Of a stretch of DNA of 64,000 nucleotides, positions 12,706 to 23,706 are shown one piece after another. A program made the position numbers and the translations under genes. The stretch comes from Gracilaria gracilis (taxonomy: Eukaryota; Rhodophyta; Florideophyceae; Gracilariales; Gracilariaceae). The notes below the pieces were generated by a model, which did not search any database, had not been told where the DNA came from, and was given only the letters and a program-made list of their open reading frames with translations. Position 1 is the first letter of the stretch. Each line of letters begins with the position of its first letter. Location: the NCBI GenBank assembly GCA_030374805.1, contig JARGSG010000001.1, forward strand, positions 1,116,001-1,180,000, written 5' to 3'.

Positions 12706-14439
12706 TCACACGCCGGACGGTCCGGAACCGGACCCACGAGTTTGGGCAAACCACTGAGCCGCAAGGCCTTGAAACTGCGCCAAGTCAGTCACCGTGTCAG
12801 ACACGGGCACACCCATGCCGCGAAGGAAACTGCGGATGACGATCACCTGGGGGTCAGTACTCGAACCGGCCCCGCCCGCAGAAGCGGAGGCCTGCCACGC
12901 GCCAACTGAGTTGGGCGGACCCTGCATTACCGCATCAAAGGATCCGCCGTCATCTCCGGTTACCTCGATCACGTCGATCTGCTGGTCCACTCCCTGGTCC
13001 ATAGGGCTTCCTGCCTCATCAAGGTTCTCGTCCTCCTCGTCGTCGACGAAGACGAACCCACGAGGATGGCCATCTGGGATGCTCCGCTCGACCTGACGCC
13101 GCTCCCGCGCCTCGGTGGCTGTGACTATCTCCCATTCCCATGGGTCGAAGTATACAAAGTCGCCAGCGTTAACGTCGCGTCCGGGAGACCGGTCTGTAAC
13201 CCTAGGGTACCCTCGGAGACCTGACTAGTAGGCACGGAGTCCCACTCGACACCGTCGATGACATCCACCAAGGACACTACTTCCCGCGCGTTGCGGACGG
13301 ATCCGAGCACATGGTAAGGTCCAAATTCCGAATGGATCGGCGAATCATCTCCGGCACAAACCAAAGCCGGCAATGATCATACGTCTCCCAGAGAAGGAAC
13401 GCCGCGACACGGACACTCCATTCGGTGGCAAGGATACTCCAAAGGCCGCGCGGCGGATTCTTCATGTAGTACGACCCGACGTATGTCAGGCATGCGGGGA
13501 GTTCCACATGGCACCCTCGAAGGACCTCGACCGCAGGCCAGAACGATGGTAGCGGAACGTATCGCCCTTGACGGGAACGCGCCGCAATTCGCTCAACCTC
13601 CGAGCATTTGTATGGCACCAAAATCCCGAAGCAGGATCGCCACTTCCTCTCGTGACCGAAGCCCCCGAAGAACTCACACCGCGACGACTTGCGGAGGTCC
13701 TGGAACTCGGCCCGAAGAATCGGGTGAGCCCACAGGATGAGATCCTGGTGGGGCTGGACGACATCCGCATAGCGGTCAATCTCTTCGAAGGCAACAGCCA
13801 GTCGATCTCCGTACTCAACCTCGCCGAACGTACGGTAGTAGGCCACGCCGAACCCGTAATGGGACGGAACCGGATGCTCGTTCGGCGCCCGGAAATGTCG
13901 CGCATACCCAATGCGGGCAATCTCCCGGCGAGCGAACGCCTGGCTTTCGCTTCTCGTATACCAGAGACAATCTGGATGGACCATAATACGGGCGAGCCAG
14001 TCCCATGAGGGGACGACACTAACGGGAAGCCCTCCGGGGAGATTAACGTCAATAGCGTAGGAGGTGATCAACGCTTCATTCCGAACGGCTTCGGCATTGA
14101 ACCACGGGGCTTGTGCAAACAGGCCGCTATGGTGGTAAGGATCGCGTACGCGGAGACTCCCAAGACTAGGCCATTCCCCGTTTTTGTCGGCACGCTAGCA
14201 TGGAACCAATCCCACACGGGAGCTGGATCAGGAGTCGCTGCTGCCGCGACGGACGTCGCGCCAGAAGCGGAAGCCCCCGACGATTGGGGCAACGGCACCG
14301 ACCGGAACCGCGATCCGGCAGCTGTCAGTCGCGCAGTCCCACCCGGAAGAGCGCCGGAGTTAGCGGAGGTACCGTTGTTGTTGGTAGGCATCGCTGTGTC
14401 GATGAGAGTCGAAGGTGCCAAGTATGGTACGAGGGCCAA
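12706..14439 (-). pseudogene. Antisense accessory open frames between pol and 3' LTR
   Basis: On the strand opposite to gag-pol, frames of 123 codons (14439-14068) and 264 codons (14071-13277) abut with a one-base shift. They are followed by frames at 13373-13125 and 13002-12706. Joined they would span about 550 residues. The first piece begins at an ATG-type start and has a Ser/Thr/Ala-rich part and one predicted membrane segment (GLVLGVSAYAILTTIAACL). The second is rich in Trp, Tyr and aromatic patches and looks like real protein. I recognise no family. Antisense frames between pol and the 3' LTR are known from some plant Ty3/gypsy elements such as Grande and Retand. Frame changes here suggest decay or introns. 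Confidence 0.4.
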
Positions 14440-14540
14440 GTTGTTGGAGTCCGAGTTGTCGGCAGGCCCATCGCCAGAGTCCGGATTTTATACGCCCATG
14501 ATGGGGAGTGGGAAACCGAACGAGTCGGAAGTTTCAGCCT

Positions 14541-14553
14541 GAGGAGTGGGAGA
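14541..14553 (+). other. Polypurine tract
   Basis: A run of only A and G (GAGGAGTGGGAGA) sits directly before the 3' LTR, the place where plus-strand DNA synthesis is primed in LTR retrotransposons. Confidence 0.65.
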
Positions 14554-15403
14554 TGTAGAGCAATCGCCCTCGGCAGGGACTGAGGGGGATGCCACTCATA
14601 TACCCGTTGCTATTTTCGGCTGAACTTCCTACTATTATGAAGTCTACTGGCCTATTTGGCCCGGATTAGGGATCCGCCTATGAAGGGTAGGATTGGCGTG
14701 ACACGTGTGTGCCCGCGCCAAATTAGCGGATGCGCCGTTGCAAGAGTGCCACGGAGGTACACGTGGGTAGTGATGGCCGGCGTGCCGGGTACTTAGATAT
14801 TTTAGTGATATTTGTCAGCCGTATATAAGTGGCGGCACTTGCCGCCACTGTACGGGAAGTAAACCTCAACGAGACCTTGGCTCTAGCTTGAGTTCTGCTT
14901 GCGCACGGTCTTCTGCCCCATTCCCGGGGAATATCGCCGGTTATCCGGACAAGTTATCCACCTCCGTCACCGAGAAGCACCGATCCGTCCTTACGACCTT
15001 TTATTTATCATTCTTTCGTACACTCTTTCTGTTTTCCGTCTTACGGCTTCGTTACACTTCGCCCTGTTGTACAGGTTTTGCCCTTTTTGTCTCGGGATTA
15101 CTCCCCGCTCTCACGAGTCTGTGCTCCGCAGTGCGGTTCATTTTGCTACCTTCCATCTCGCCCCCTTTGCTACGGGATTCGTCACACCCAGTGGAATCCA
15201 ACCTTTTGGCACTCCGATTGCTACCCCCAACCTCCGTCTGTAAGTCAGGACGAGGCCGCCCGGAGTTACGCCCGGCACGTGTCGGCCTCATCGGAGGGTT
15301 CTGCCACTGCTCTGTTCCAATAAGGAGCAACGCTGAACACCTTGGGTGCGTAGCCGCTGACGCCGTTTGTGTTCTTTCTTTCCGTTCCCGGCTTTGCCCC
15401 ACA
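14554..15403 (+). repeat. 3' LTR
   Basis: Second copy of the 850-bp LTR, TG...CA. It ends in CCCCACA and is followed by ATTAA, the right copy of the target duplication. It keeps the TATATAA box at 14822-14828. Reading outward on the minus strand from its right edge, the interrupted transposase gene resumes. Confidence 0.92.
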
Positions 15404-15760
15404 ATTAACCATATAGTTCCATTGGCTGGCGTGCTTCAACACAGATAATGTCGTAAAAAGCATATCCTTAGAACCATATATCCATCTTTTTCCGCGTCCC
15501 ACGTTCCATTTTGTATTGATATGCCCTACCAGAAAGCCAAAAACTTTTTCAAACTCAACGCCAGTAAAGTTGGTTATGCTAAGAATGCTTGCATTGCCTT
15601 CATTTTCATAGAAAGAATCAAATACCGGAGAAGCAGAATCCGGTTCTTCATCGGTGCCTTCATCTGGTGCGGAATGTTTTGATATATCTGCAGCGCGCTT
15701 TGCTGCTGTATCAGCTAGCATACGCAGTGCGGCTGTAGTTTCATCGCGAGATAAATCCAT
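15404..15760 (-). pseudogene. DDE transposase, N-terminal part
   Basis: An ATG at 15760 opens about 119 codons that run up to the gypsy insertion. The text contains an acidic N terminus and then TKWNVGRGKRWIYGSKDMLF and TLSVLKHASQWNYMV. The last is the helix-turn-helix-like lead-in that, in the oomycete DDE_Tnp_4 family, precedes a block beginning MFGIRGPTFERM. That block is found in frame at the other side of the insertion (3825 leftwards). This continuity, Met-Val-Asn then Met-Phe-Gly, fixes the insertion point and shows that the two pieces were one gene. Confidence 0.82.
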
Positions 15761-16080
15761 GCTTTCGTTGGGTCACATGGGTGTCTGGCTGGAGATGACC
15801 ACTATCCAGAGGAACGATCAAGTGTTCTTGGAAACTCGTGAGTCTTTGCGTAACTGAAACGTGTTTGCGCACTTCTTGTGTTCGCGCCATTTTTTTGAAT
15901 AGTTGCTCTGGCTAAATTTAGATTATTTGATTTAAGGTTTACTCAAAATAATTGAATACTTTCTAGGAGATTCTGTTTTCTTGGTTTGCACCACCCTTTC
16001 TTCCAATATCCCCCACCAACTCGGTAGAAACCGAGGAACTGAGAGAAAGCTCTAATCAGCGCCAGCGCAACATCCCCGAC
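15761..16080. other. Short intergenic stretch
   Basis: AT-richer sequence between the transposase start and the 3' end of the Kazal-like gene. I see no terminal inverted repeat that would mark the edge of the transposase's own element, and no other feature. Confidence 0.4.
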
Positions 16081-17112
16081 TCACTCGCATTGCTCCTCTG
16101 GAACCACTTTCCCACCGTCTTTGCACCCGCAAACGCAACCATTCACCTCCATCTGCGTGCCCTCCGTCGTCTCACAGCACACAGGGGCAAACAAGAGCGG
16201 GCAGATGCATTTTTTAGCCGGCTCGGGCGTCGGGGTCGGAGCCCCACAGAATGTGTCGGGAACCACTGCCCCACCCGGTTTACATTCATAAATGCATGCA
16301 TTAAGCTCCATACTTGTTCGGTCGTCCGCTTGGCAGCATACAGAATTCAAATCGAGATCACACACACATGAGGGCGTCTCCACTGGCGTCCCGCCGAGAG
16401 CTGGCGTAAAAGGGCTAGAACTGGGATTGCACACATCCGTTGACACCACCGTCCCACCCGATCTACATCTGCAAACGCATGCATTTAGCTCCATGCTGGT
16501 TCGATCGTTTGCCTGGCAGCACACGGAGGTCAAATCGAGATGGCACTCACAGGAGGGCGTCTCCTGTGGTGTTGATTCACCCTGTGTCGGGATCAAACAA
16601 GTGCCTTGAGAAAACACCTCGCCGCCTAAGCAGTCACACATGCAGCCGTTCCTTCTCGTTGTGTACACGTCGTTTCTACGGCAGCAAACTTTGGGCCCGC
16701 CTTGTTTGCGGCATTTGAAGTAGCAGCGACCGTGACGTAACCACCTGTCGTGTAGGAATGGTGGGTAAGGCCTTGGAGGCGATCGGAATCTTCGTGGCAT
16801 GAGTTGCGTGTACTGAGTGTGAGTGACGGGATCGGTGCTGAGGCGAGCCTAGACGGGAGGACGATTGTGGGTCGAGGATTGATTGGTAGACGTCACAGTC
16901 AACAAGACGACAAGGGCGGCAGCTGAGAGAAAAAAGAAAGTACCCAAGGAAGAGCGGCGTGGTAGGCGAGCTCGTATGCTGTCGGCCCAGGAACGCGGAT
17001 CGTCGGGACTCAAGGGTATTTGAGTGCGAACTGTAGGGATCGCTTGGTAGTCTGAAGGAGTGCTCATTGTACTGGGGGAACACTGAGAGGACGAAGGGGA
17101 GTGGACTTGCAA
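16081..17112 (-). CDS. Kazal-like cysteine-rich repeat protein, signal anchor, one in-frame stop
   Basis: From 16800 to 16081 there are 239 codons with four cysteine-rich units. Three have the pattern C-x-C-x6-VCC-x4-T-x3-N-x-C-x-C-x2-GG-x-V, and the first is a divergent version. Pro/Thr linkers separate the units. The layout resembles Kazal-type serine-protease-inhibitor domains, although the Cys spacing is not canonical. Upstream in the same frame (17112-16849), 87 codons include a basic patch and a hydrophobic helix (LGTFFFLSAAALVVLL), a likely signal anchor. That piece is separated from the repeats by one TAG near 16849. Either the TAG is a nonsense mutation, or a small intron removes it, or translation starts at 16800 without a signal. 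Expected location is secreted or membrane-anchored outside the cell. The flanks are transposons, so the gene is isolated. Confidence 0.6.
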
Positions 17113-17548
17113 GGAGCTGGTCTAACCCACTCGGGGAGCTATGCGGCTTGATGATTCTTGGAGTTGGCTCTGCTCAGTGCAACGTTTTCTCAGTAGGAAC
17201 TTAAATATCAGTCGAGCGATGTTCGTTCCCTTCAACCAATACTGGTGCGGAAAACCAACACAGGAGCGAAACCCCGGTTGACGTGTTCCGTGATGATGGA
17301 AAGAGTAATTGAGTAGAAACGTCACACGTTCACTTCACCTCATTATCAATTCACCGGTGCTCTCTGAACGAAAAGTTTATCTCGGAAGCGAGATTTGCTT
17401 CCATCCTCACGAGACTCGATTGTGTCTGAGATTCAACGACAGTGTGACAGGAAGTTTCGAACCGTGCTGCGTCAAAGAGGCTGCACCGTTTAATTACTTA
17501 ATTATATGCGTACATACGAAGGTAGATACCAATCGAACACCTGCCGAA
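17113..17548. other. Upstream region of the Kazal-like gene
   Basis: About 435 bp between the Kazal-like start and the Mutator-like element. It includes AT-rich stretches that could hold a minus-strand promoter (ATATTTAAG-like near 17195), but no motif is strong enough to call. Confidence 0.35.
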
Positions 17549-17618
17549 GGAAAATTACAGACATAAAAGAAAAACGTGACCCTTAAGATCTTACCATGAT
17601 GATGATGATGAAAATCAG
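17549..17618 (+). repeat. Left TIR of Ulp1-MULE, outer piece
   Basis: These 70 bp pair with the reverse complement of about 25335-25412. They end in a GAT microsatellite and GAAAATCA, where the foldback element begins. The rest of the same terminal repeat resumes at 19177. Confidence 0.75.
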
Positions 17619-17796
17619 GGATCTCTCAATTCCCACTCGCCAGTGGCGTGCGTCAAGTGCGTCACTGATGCTTAGGTTTTTCTCTCTTCCCTTGTATTTG
17701 GTTTGGAAGCAGTTGATGCTTCCAAACAGGTATGCAGAAGATAGCATGTCGGAAGAATTTTTGCTTGTTTAAGAGTGCGGTCACTACCTTCGTAGT

Positions 17797-17840
17797 ACCA
17801 CAACCACGCTGCAGCAGCGTGGTTGTGGTACTAGTGCTGA
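17797..17840. repeat. Hairpin in left arm of foldback element
   Basis: GTACCACAACCACGCTG and its reverse complement CAGCGTGGTTGTGGTAC are separated by three bases. The right arm of the element carries only one half of this palindrome, so the hairpin probably arose by a local inverted duplication. Confidence 0.75.
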
Positions 17841-18430
17841 AATTAATGGTCCTGTTTGAGTAGTGGGCACCAAGTGTTCGTGGATGGTTTGGTACATTGC
17901 CGAGTAAACCTCTTTGCTTGTACTTGTACGTGTAGCCTGTAACCTGCGATACGCAGTAACCATTATGGAAAACTTACCGTCAGCATATTACCCTTCGACC
18001 TCGATGGAAGTAAGCGTGAAGTTCGGCGTAAGGATATCGACCTTTCACAGGCTTCAAGGGTTTGCCCTCTTTGAGAGGGCTTGGCTTTGAGAGGGCTTGG
18101 TCCAGTTGTCCAGTTGTCCAGTGGCTGTCATTGTGGGCAATGGTTGGTTGTTGTAGAACAAAATGGACATAAGAAACGTCCAATCATTGACGCACGTTCA
18201 ATCAATTGTTGCCTTCAGCCAATACAATACTTTTACTAGTAGATACGCTGTGCGCACTACGCACACTCAGGAGTGTACGCTTTGTGGAGCACACGTGTAT
18301 TTTCGTTTACCATTTGGTTTTCGATTTGTAAATTACGATTTAAATTTAATACTTTTACGAATAATTCAAATTGAACTGTTCAAATTTTGAAATTGAAATT
18401 CAAAATAATGTTACAAAAACATTAAGTAAC

Positions 18431-18475
18431 GTAAGTAACGTTTGTACAGTCTTAGGCTGTACAAACGTTACTTAC
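18431..18475. repeat. Hairpin with a third direct copy downstream
   Basis: GTAAGTAACGTTTGTACAG and its exact reverse complement flank a short loop, and a further direct copy of AAGTAACGTTTGTACAGT follows at about 18492-18511. All lie in the interior of the foldback element. Confidence 0.75.
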
Positions 18476-19176
18476 GGCGCACTTACGTCGCAAGTAACGT
18501 TTGTACAGTTAGACTGTTTACGAATAGTTCTCAACAAGTATGAACTTCAGTCACACTATGTGAAGGGGTATTGCTCGAAATAGTGCTGATCCTCATCCGC
18601 AACCTTCACGAGGGAACGGTAAGGGCATTTATCTACACGTACCGTCGGTACACGTGGAGGCTTCACGTTTTTTTGGTCTACGAGTACTTCTGGGGCACCC
18701 GCTTCGCATGTATGGAGTTCTCTGACGATTGACACCTGAGAGAGTGTTTCTCGGCAGTCTTACATACATAAATTGAAAGCACGAAATAAGTTTATGGCAA
18801 ACGCTATATTCGAGTGGCGCTGACCACAGTAAAATACTCGCTATGATACGACAACCTTAAGAAATAGTGGGCAGGCAGCTCACGTTCATGCGTGATGGAT
18901 GGAAGCAGATGAAAGCTGGCAGCAGCTGGAAGCAGCTTCCAACCATCACGCTTGAACGTATTTCGATACGGTCCATTAATTTCTGCACTAGTACCACAAC
19001 CACGCTGCTGCCGCACTCTGAAACAAGCAAAAATTCTTCCGACACACTATCTTCTGCATACCTGTTTGGAAGCATCAACTGCTTCCAAACCAAATACGAG
19101 TGAAGAGAGAGGAAAACCAAGCATTAGTGACGCACTTGACGCACGCCACTGGCGAGCGGGAAATGAGAGATCCCCC

Positions 19177-19440
19177 ATTTTCGGCCCCCGGAGAATCTAC
19201 GCACTGTCCAGGTAGTAGAAAAACTACCTAGAACCTCCGCAGTTATGTAACAAATTACACTAGATCCTTCCTTCGGAAGAGAGCTTCGTCCAGATCCTCT
19301 CTCTCCATTAAGGCGAAGCCAAGTCAGGAGAACCTCCCTAGCTCCAACTCCCATTGGTTCCTCCCCCACACCCGTGACACGCTACGCTCCCCAAGCGTTA
19401 CCACAAACGTCGCCACTTTGCGCGCACTTTTCGAAATCCA
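19177..19440 (+). repeat. Left TIR of Ulp1-MULE, inner piece
   Basis: Continues the terminal inverted repeat after the foldback insertion. It matches the reverse complement of about 25075-25325, with similarity fading where the sequence turns to TTACCACA near 19440. Scattered substitutions suggest that the two ends have been diverging for some time. Confidence 0.75.
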
Positions 19441-20228
19441 AATCAACCAGGGCATGACGGGTTGCAACATCACTTTGTTTCCAAGAGCGTGCTCCTAGGA
19501 GTGCCCCAGTTCGCCGCCCGACTAATCACCATTCTACTGCTCTCTTCTTCAGTTCTCAGCTTTTGCTGCCGCTTTGACAACCCCGCCTTGTCTTTCTGAG
19601 CCGCTACCGTTTCAAGCTCCTGGCATTCAACTTCTGCTTCTACCCTCGCAGTGCTGCTCGCAGACTTTGTAGAACCGGTTTCTACCTCTCCCTTCGAGCC
19701 GCTGCGTATGGACTCTTTCGTTCCTGTTTCTCCCTCTCTCTTCACGCTGCTGCTCCAAAACTCGGCCATTCCTGCCTCTGCCCCTTTTCGTGCACCGCAG
19801 TCGCAAAGAGACCCCAGCGTTTTTTTCTGAAAACTTATTCTTTATCTATCGTCACGCCGCCGCTGCTCTTCAATTCTACTTTTCGCTCAAGAACCCATTG
19901 TCGTCTATTTTCCTCTTCGTCTTGCTACCATCTTTCGTCGCGTCTTTGCCGCACCGGGACCATATCGTTTGCTGGAACACCCTGCCATAAGATTCTCAGC
20001 ATCTCTTAGTGCGCCGCTACCGCCGTGCATTGCCGAGCATCTAGACGTTTGCCGCTGGCGCCCTTGTTCCGGGTGGATTGTGCTACAGAATCTCTCGTCG
20101 CGCGGCTTTCGTATGGTGACGCTTTATCATGTTGACGTGCTTGGACATTCTAGTAAGTGATTGGCATGAAGAGAAGGATTTTGCAGTTTACTTCTAACAA
20201 AGAGGCTAACAATTACGAAGTTCTACTG
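19441..20228. other. Non-coding DNA inside the Ulp1-MULE
   Basis: About 790 bp between the terminal repeat and the transposase stop codon, C/T-rich in its first half. I see no gene. It should contain the 3' end and poly(A) region of the minus-strand transposase transcript. Confidence 0.4.
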
Positions 20229-23200
20229 TCAATTTGTGTTGTATTGATTATCCAGATGGTCAACAACTGCAGGAACTCTATTGATTGCGTCGCTGGGTGT
20301 TACTACGGGGTTGTAAGACGTTCTTCCACCTCCACGATTAGGTGGGGGAGCAGGGGTGTCATCCAATTTCTGTCTCTTTCCTTTTCCTCTTTCAAGAAAT
20401 GACTTCTTTCGCTTCCGAGCTCGCGCCTTCAACCCGGCATTGGGATTTTTCACTACGACATTTGAAGCTTGAAGTTGGTCTGACGGAAAATCTGGGACGG
20501 TGACAAGAGTAGGAAGAGGATCTTGAGGGTTGTTTGGGTACCGCCCAGCGTTGAGCTCTTTCAGACCGTTACGAAGGTATGATTTAAGGCTTTGGAGAGC
20601 AACATCCCCATACGACTGGGCGACGCGGTGCATCTGGTCGCACAAAGATTTGCAATCCGCGTACGTTGCATATGCAGTGATCTCTTTCTTTCGCTGCGTC
20701 TCGAGCTCGATAACATGGGCACTACAATCTTTTTGATCGGGAGGCGGTGCATGGGTTGGACCTTTGGCGTTGCGGGTAGTTGGTGATGGAACATGATCAG
20801 CGTTGCAGCTAGTTGCTGTCGCTCGGAGTTTCAATACGTCTTGAAGAGTCCAATACTCTGGATTTCTGTTCCAGTATGGATGCCACAGGTCGGATACGTG
20901 CAATTGGGGAGGAAGAACTTGGCAAATATGTGGCCACCGATCGACGCCGTCGTTGAATACGACAAATAACCGGGTCATATGACCACAAGGAATACCGGAG
21001 GCGGTCATGTGCCGGCAGCTACACTTTCCCGTAATTTTGTCGGCTGAGCCGGGGAGGGTGTGCAAATAGAGATTATAGGTCCTGTTTGGGTTGCTATCCT
21101 GCGAGTTTGTACGCTCAATTGTGAATGTTCTTGTGAGTGAGAACACCACTGGTGATTTTTCGGAGGACAACTGCAGATCTTCCAGGTCTATATCGAAGTT
21201 GAACGGCGCATCGCAGGTGGAGAGTACTACGGCATCAGTGACCTTGTAGAAAGCGGAGAGTGGAACGCTGTTGTCTAGAAAGTGTGTTACACTGTACGCC
21301 GTGAAGTTCTGGATAAGCATCGTTGCAGAATCGGGAGATAGAGGGAGCCCTGAAGTCACGAGTCTGTTTCGAAGCGCTGTATCTCGTATTGTAGCCTTTC
21401 TTCCACGCTGATGCTTCCTCCGTTCCGTCAAAGACACCATTAGTTTCGGAACTTTGTTGAATGGAACGTCATCATTCAGAACGACATGTCTATAGGTCGA
21501 ATGCGAAGCTTCGGAATATCCAGAACCTTGGAACAAGAACCTATGAGGGAGCTTCAGGTCTTTGTAGCAACGCATTAACATGGAAGGGTTATCGCGATAT
21601 AGAAACTTGTACCATTGGGGCAAGGTTTCTCTGAACTTATAAAAGTATTGCTCCTCGAATTGTTTTCTCCGCGCTTCGAACTTCTTGATGGTTGTGCTCT
21701 TGCGGAGCACAAACAATTCGCGTCCCATCTCCGTCCCCATATCCGTCCTCCCTACCGACCTACACCATCTTTCGACGTTGGGGCCTTGATTTTTATTAAA
21801 ATGCCAGTCATCCAACATGGTATAAGACATTGGGAACGCTTGTCTTATACCTCCAATGAGTGATGCGCATTGATCCACCGTAAAAAACGACGGTGATATT
21901 CGCATACACTGCTTGAAGCGCTCCAGTACCCAGACAAAACTCAACAAGGTTTCGTTTCCCATGTAGCCCATAAAAGTAGTGAGGTTCCCGTCATTGTCTC
22001 GGCCATTAAAACTGACGAAAGGAAGGTTGAAGCGATTGGCTACCGCTTTGCAGTCCACAGATACCCCAGGCACGATGCCATATCGCTCGTAATCATCGAC
22101 CCAGGTTTCCAAACACCACGCAACGTATTGAAGGCCGTTATCATTGTTCGTTCGACAGTATATCCTGTGCCTGGGGTTCTGGGTCTTCAAGTCAAGGAGG
22201 TTCTCGTAGAGTCTGAGATACTCTTTGTGCCTCGGATATTGAGTGTCGGATATATATTCCAACCGTTTTGGAAACAAATCCCTGTCCACCATTACACCAT
22301 ACTTCGCTTCGAGAAGTTTAAACACTACATTATATTGTAGGTGCAGAGTGTGACGCAGATGTTTTGCTTCGCGCTCCATTTTGGGTGAGAGCTTACAAGG
22401 CAACGCGATGATTTTCGCTGGATGATTGTGGAGGGCTTTCGCAAAATCAGGACAGAACATTAGCTTTTGATGATCCGAGTGAGACACCCGCACCCTCCGG
22501 ACTTTTAAGCTATAGGGGCATTTATAATGCTCATCGAACATCATAGCGCACTTCATATAGCCCCGTAGAAGTACCTTCTTCCCATTCTTCTCTTCATATT
22601 TAGAATCCCTGATAAGCAGCTTGAATCCGAAGTACTCAGCGATGTACTGGAGGTGCTGGAGCACCTCATCCTTCCCAGCTTGATCCATCTGATTCAAATA
22701 GGCCCCGAAACCGCGACGTACACACTCCTCTGTTGTATACTCCTGTTCACAGTCCAAGCTCTCCCTACTACCCGTAACGGACAGTGATGGAGGTGGAGAA
22801 GCTCTCTCTAAGGAGCCAATGTCAGCGATATTAAACCCCAGAGCGTCCTCGTCACTAGAATGATGTACTGTGTCATTCTGGTTACATGTAATGTTAGAAT
22901 ACAAGTGTTTTGGCAAGTGTGTTCGCATCGAAGAGACATGAGAGTCTTACCTTTTCATTCTTGGCAGTATTTTCCGCCCTCACTGTCCCGGTTATATCAA
23001 TTACAGAACTGTCTTCTGAGGCGGTGGCGTCTACGATGTCAAAAGATCCTCCATTACTACCTGCGTCAATGGATATGATCTCCTGAACTCCCTCACTCCC
23101 TTGTTGCACGCTTTGGTGCTGAGTACTCATATACTCACCATCATCTCGGACCCTCTCTGTGCCATGCACCGAATCTATTGGTCGAGAGGGGAGGTTCTCC

Positions 23201-23706
23201 ATAAAATCTTCTATATCGGAATCCATTCCGTTATCAGCACCGCTTATCTTCGCATCGACCCCCACATTCCTTGGAGGCGTGAAGGTTATAAAAGGGATAC
23301 GCATCGTTGGAGGAACATTCTTCTTTATTGTCATCCGAATTGCTTCCCTTCTTTTGTGCTTATTACCACGCATATCCAGTTCCAGACGCTCGTGGTTGTG
23401 CGTATTAGCACCGGTTAGAATCCTCCCCATTTCGTTGAGAAGGGCTTTTGCCATAAATGCAGCCTTACATTCGCAGCCAGGATGCTTCTTATTGTATCTG
23501 AGACACCGCAGTCTCAAGTTTAGACCATAGAGTCGCGACCTTGTCACTCTCTTACAAAATTGAACGCCATATTCGTACCCTTCTATGTCACAGAGGTGAT
23601 AAACATAGTTTGGAAGGTCCAAAACAGTTTTTTTCATTGGTGAAACCTCACCCTTGCCTGTAGCGATCACCTCACGCGGGATGAGATCCCTCAGTACTCC
23701 TTTCAC
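20229..23706 (-). CDS. FAR1/MULE transposase with one intron
   Basis: Two open stretches join by an intron at 22950-22878 (73 nt: donor GTAAGA, branch-like TTCTAAC, acceptor CAG). Exon 1 (23706-22951, 252 codons) has a FAR1/FLYWCH-like zinc region with Cys at the CLRYNKKHPGCEC patch and a following HNHE. Exon 2 (22877-20229, 882 codons) has the MULE core: SVDCKAVANRF for the first Asp, FFTVDQ for the second, DDWHFNKN just after. It ends with a SWIM zinc finger (CSCRHMTASGIPCGHM). The splice keeps the frame at phase 0. The extreme start is uncertain: 23706 is a GTG codon, the first ATG in frame is at 23634, and an upstream exon is possible. The protein cuts and pastes elements with the matching terminal repeats. 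I find no internal stop, so it could be functional. Confidence 0.83.

Larger units (their letters stand above)
3826..15403 (+). mobile_element. Ty3/gypsy chromodomain LTR retrotransposon (decayed)
   Basis: The element is 11,578 bp, bounded by two 850-bp direct LTRs that start with TG and end with CA. The flanking 5-mers are ATTAC on the left and ATTAA on the right, a target duplication with one mismatch. Order on the plus strand is LTR, candidate primer-binding site, gag-like frame, protease, RT, RNase H, integrase, chromodomain, a 2.1 kb region holding antisense frames, polypurine tract, LTR. Protease-RT-RNase H-integrase order plus a C-terminal chromodomain places it with chromoviruses. It sits inside a minus-strand transposase gene. 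Numerous nonsense codons and an altered RT active site mean that it cannot act on its own now. The LTRs differ at scattered positions, so insertion is not very recent. Confidence 0.93.
17619..19176. mobile_element. Non-autonomous foldback element with ~235-bp inverted ends
   Basis: The ends GGGATCTCTCA.TTCCC.CTCGCC are inverted copies. The match runs about 235 bp inward (17619-17860 against 18975-19176), with a stretch forming its own short palindrome around AGCAGTTGATGCTTCC. No reading frame exceeds 90 codons, so it needs an outside transposase. It interrupts the left terminal repeat of the surrounding Mutator-like element, since the uninterrupted version is present at the right end. The left arm carries an extra 31 bp forming a hairpin at 17797-17840. 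The interior is AT-rich and has another hairpin at 18431-18475. The target duplication is unclear because both flanks read GAAAAT toward the element. Confidence 0.72.

Noticed and set aside
12706-14439. Considering the antisense frames as an envelope gene
   Set aside because: Only one possible membrane segment, wrong orientation, no signal peptide or fusion-type features; left as unassigned.
17797-17840. Hairpin as a Rho-independent terminator
   Set aside because: The genome is eukaryotic, there is no T-run, and it lies in a transposon arm.
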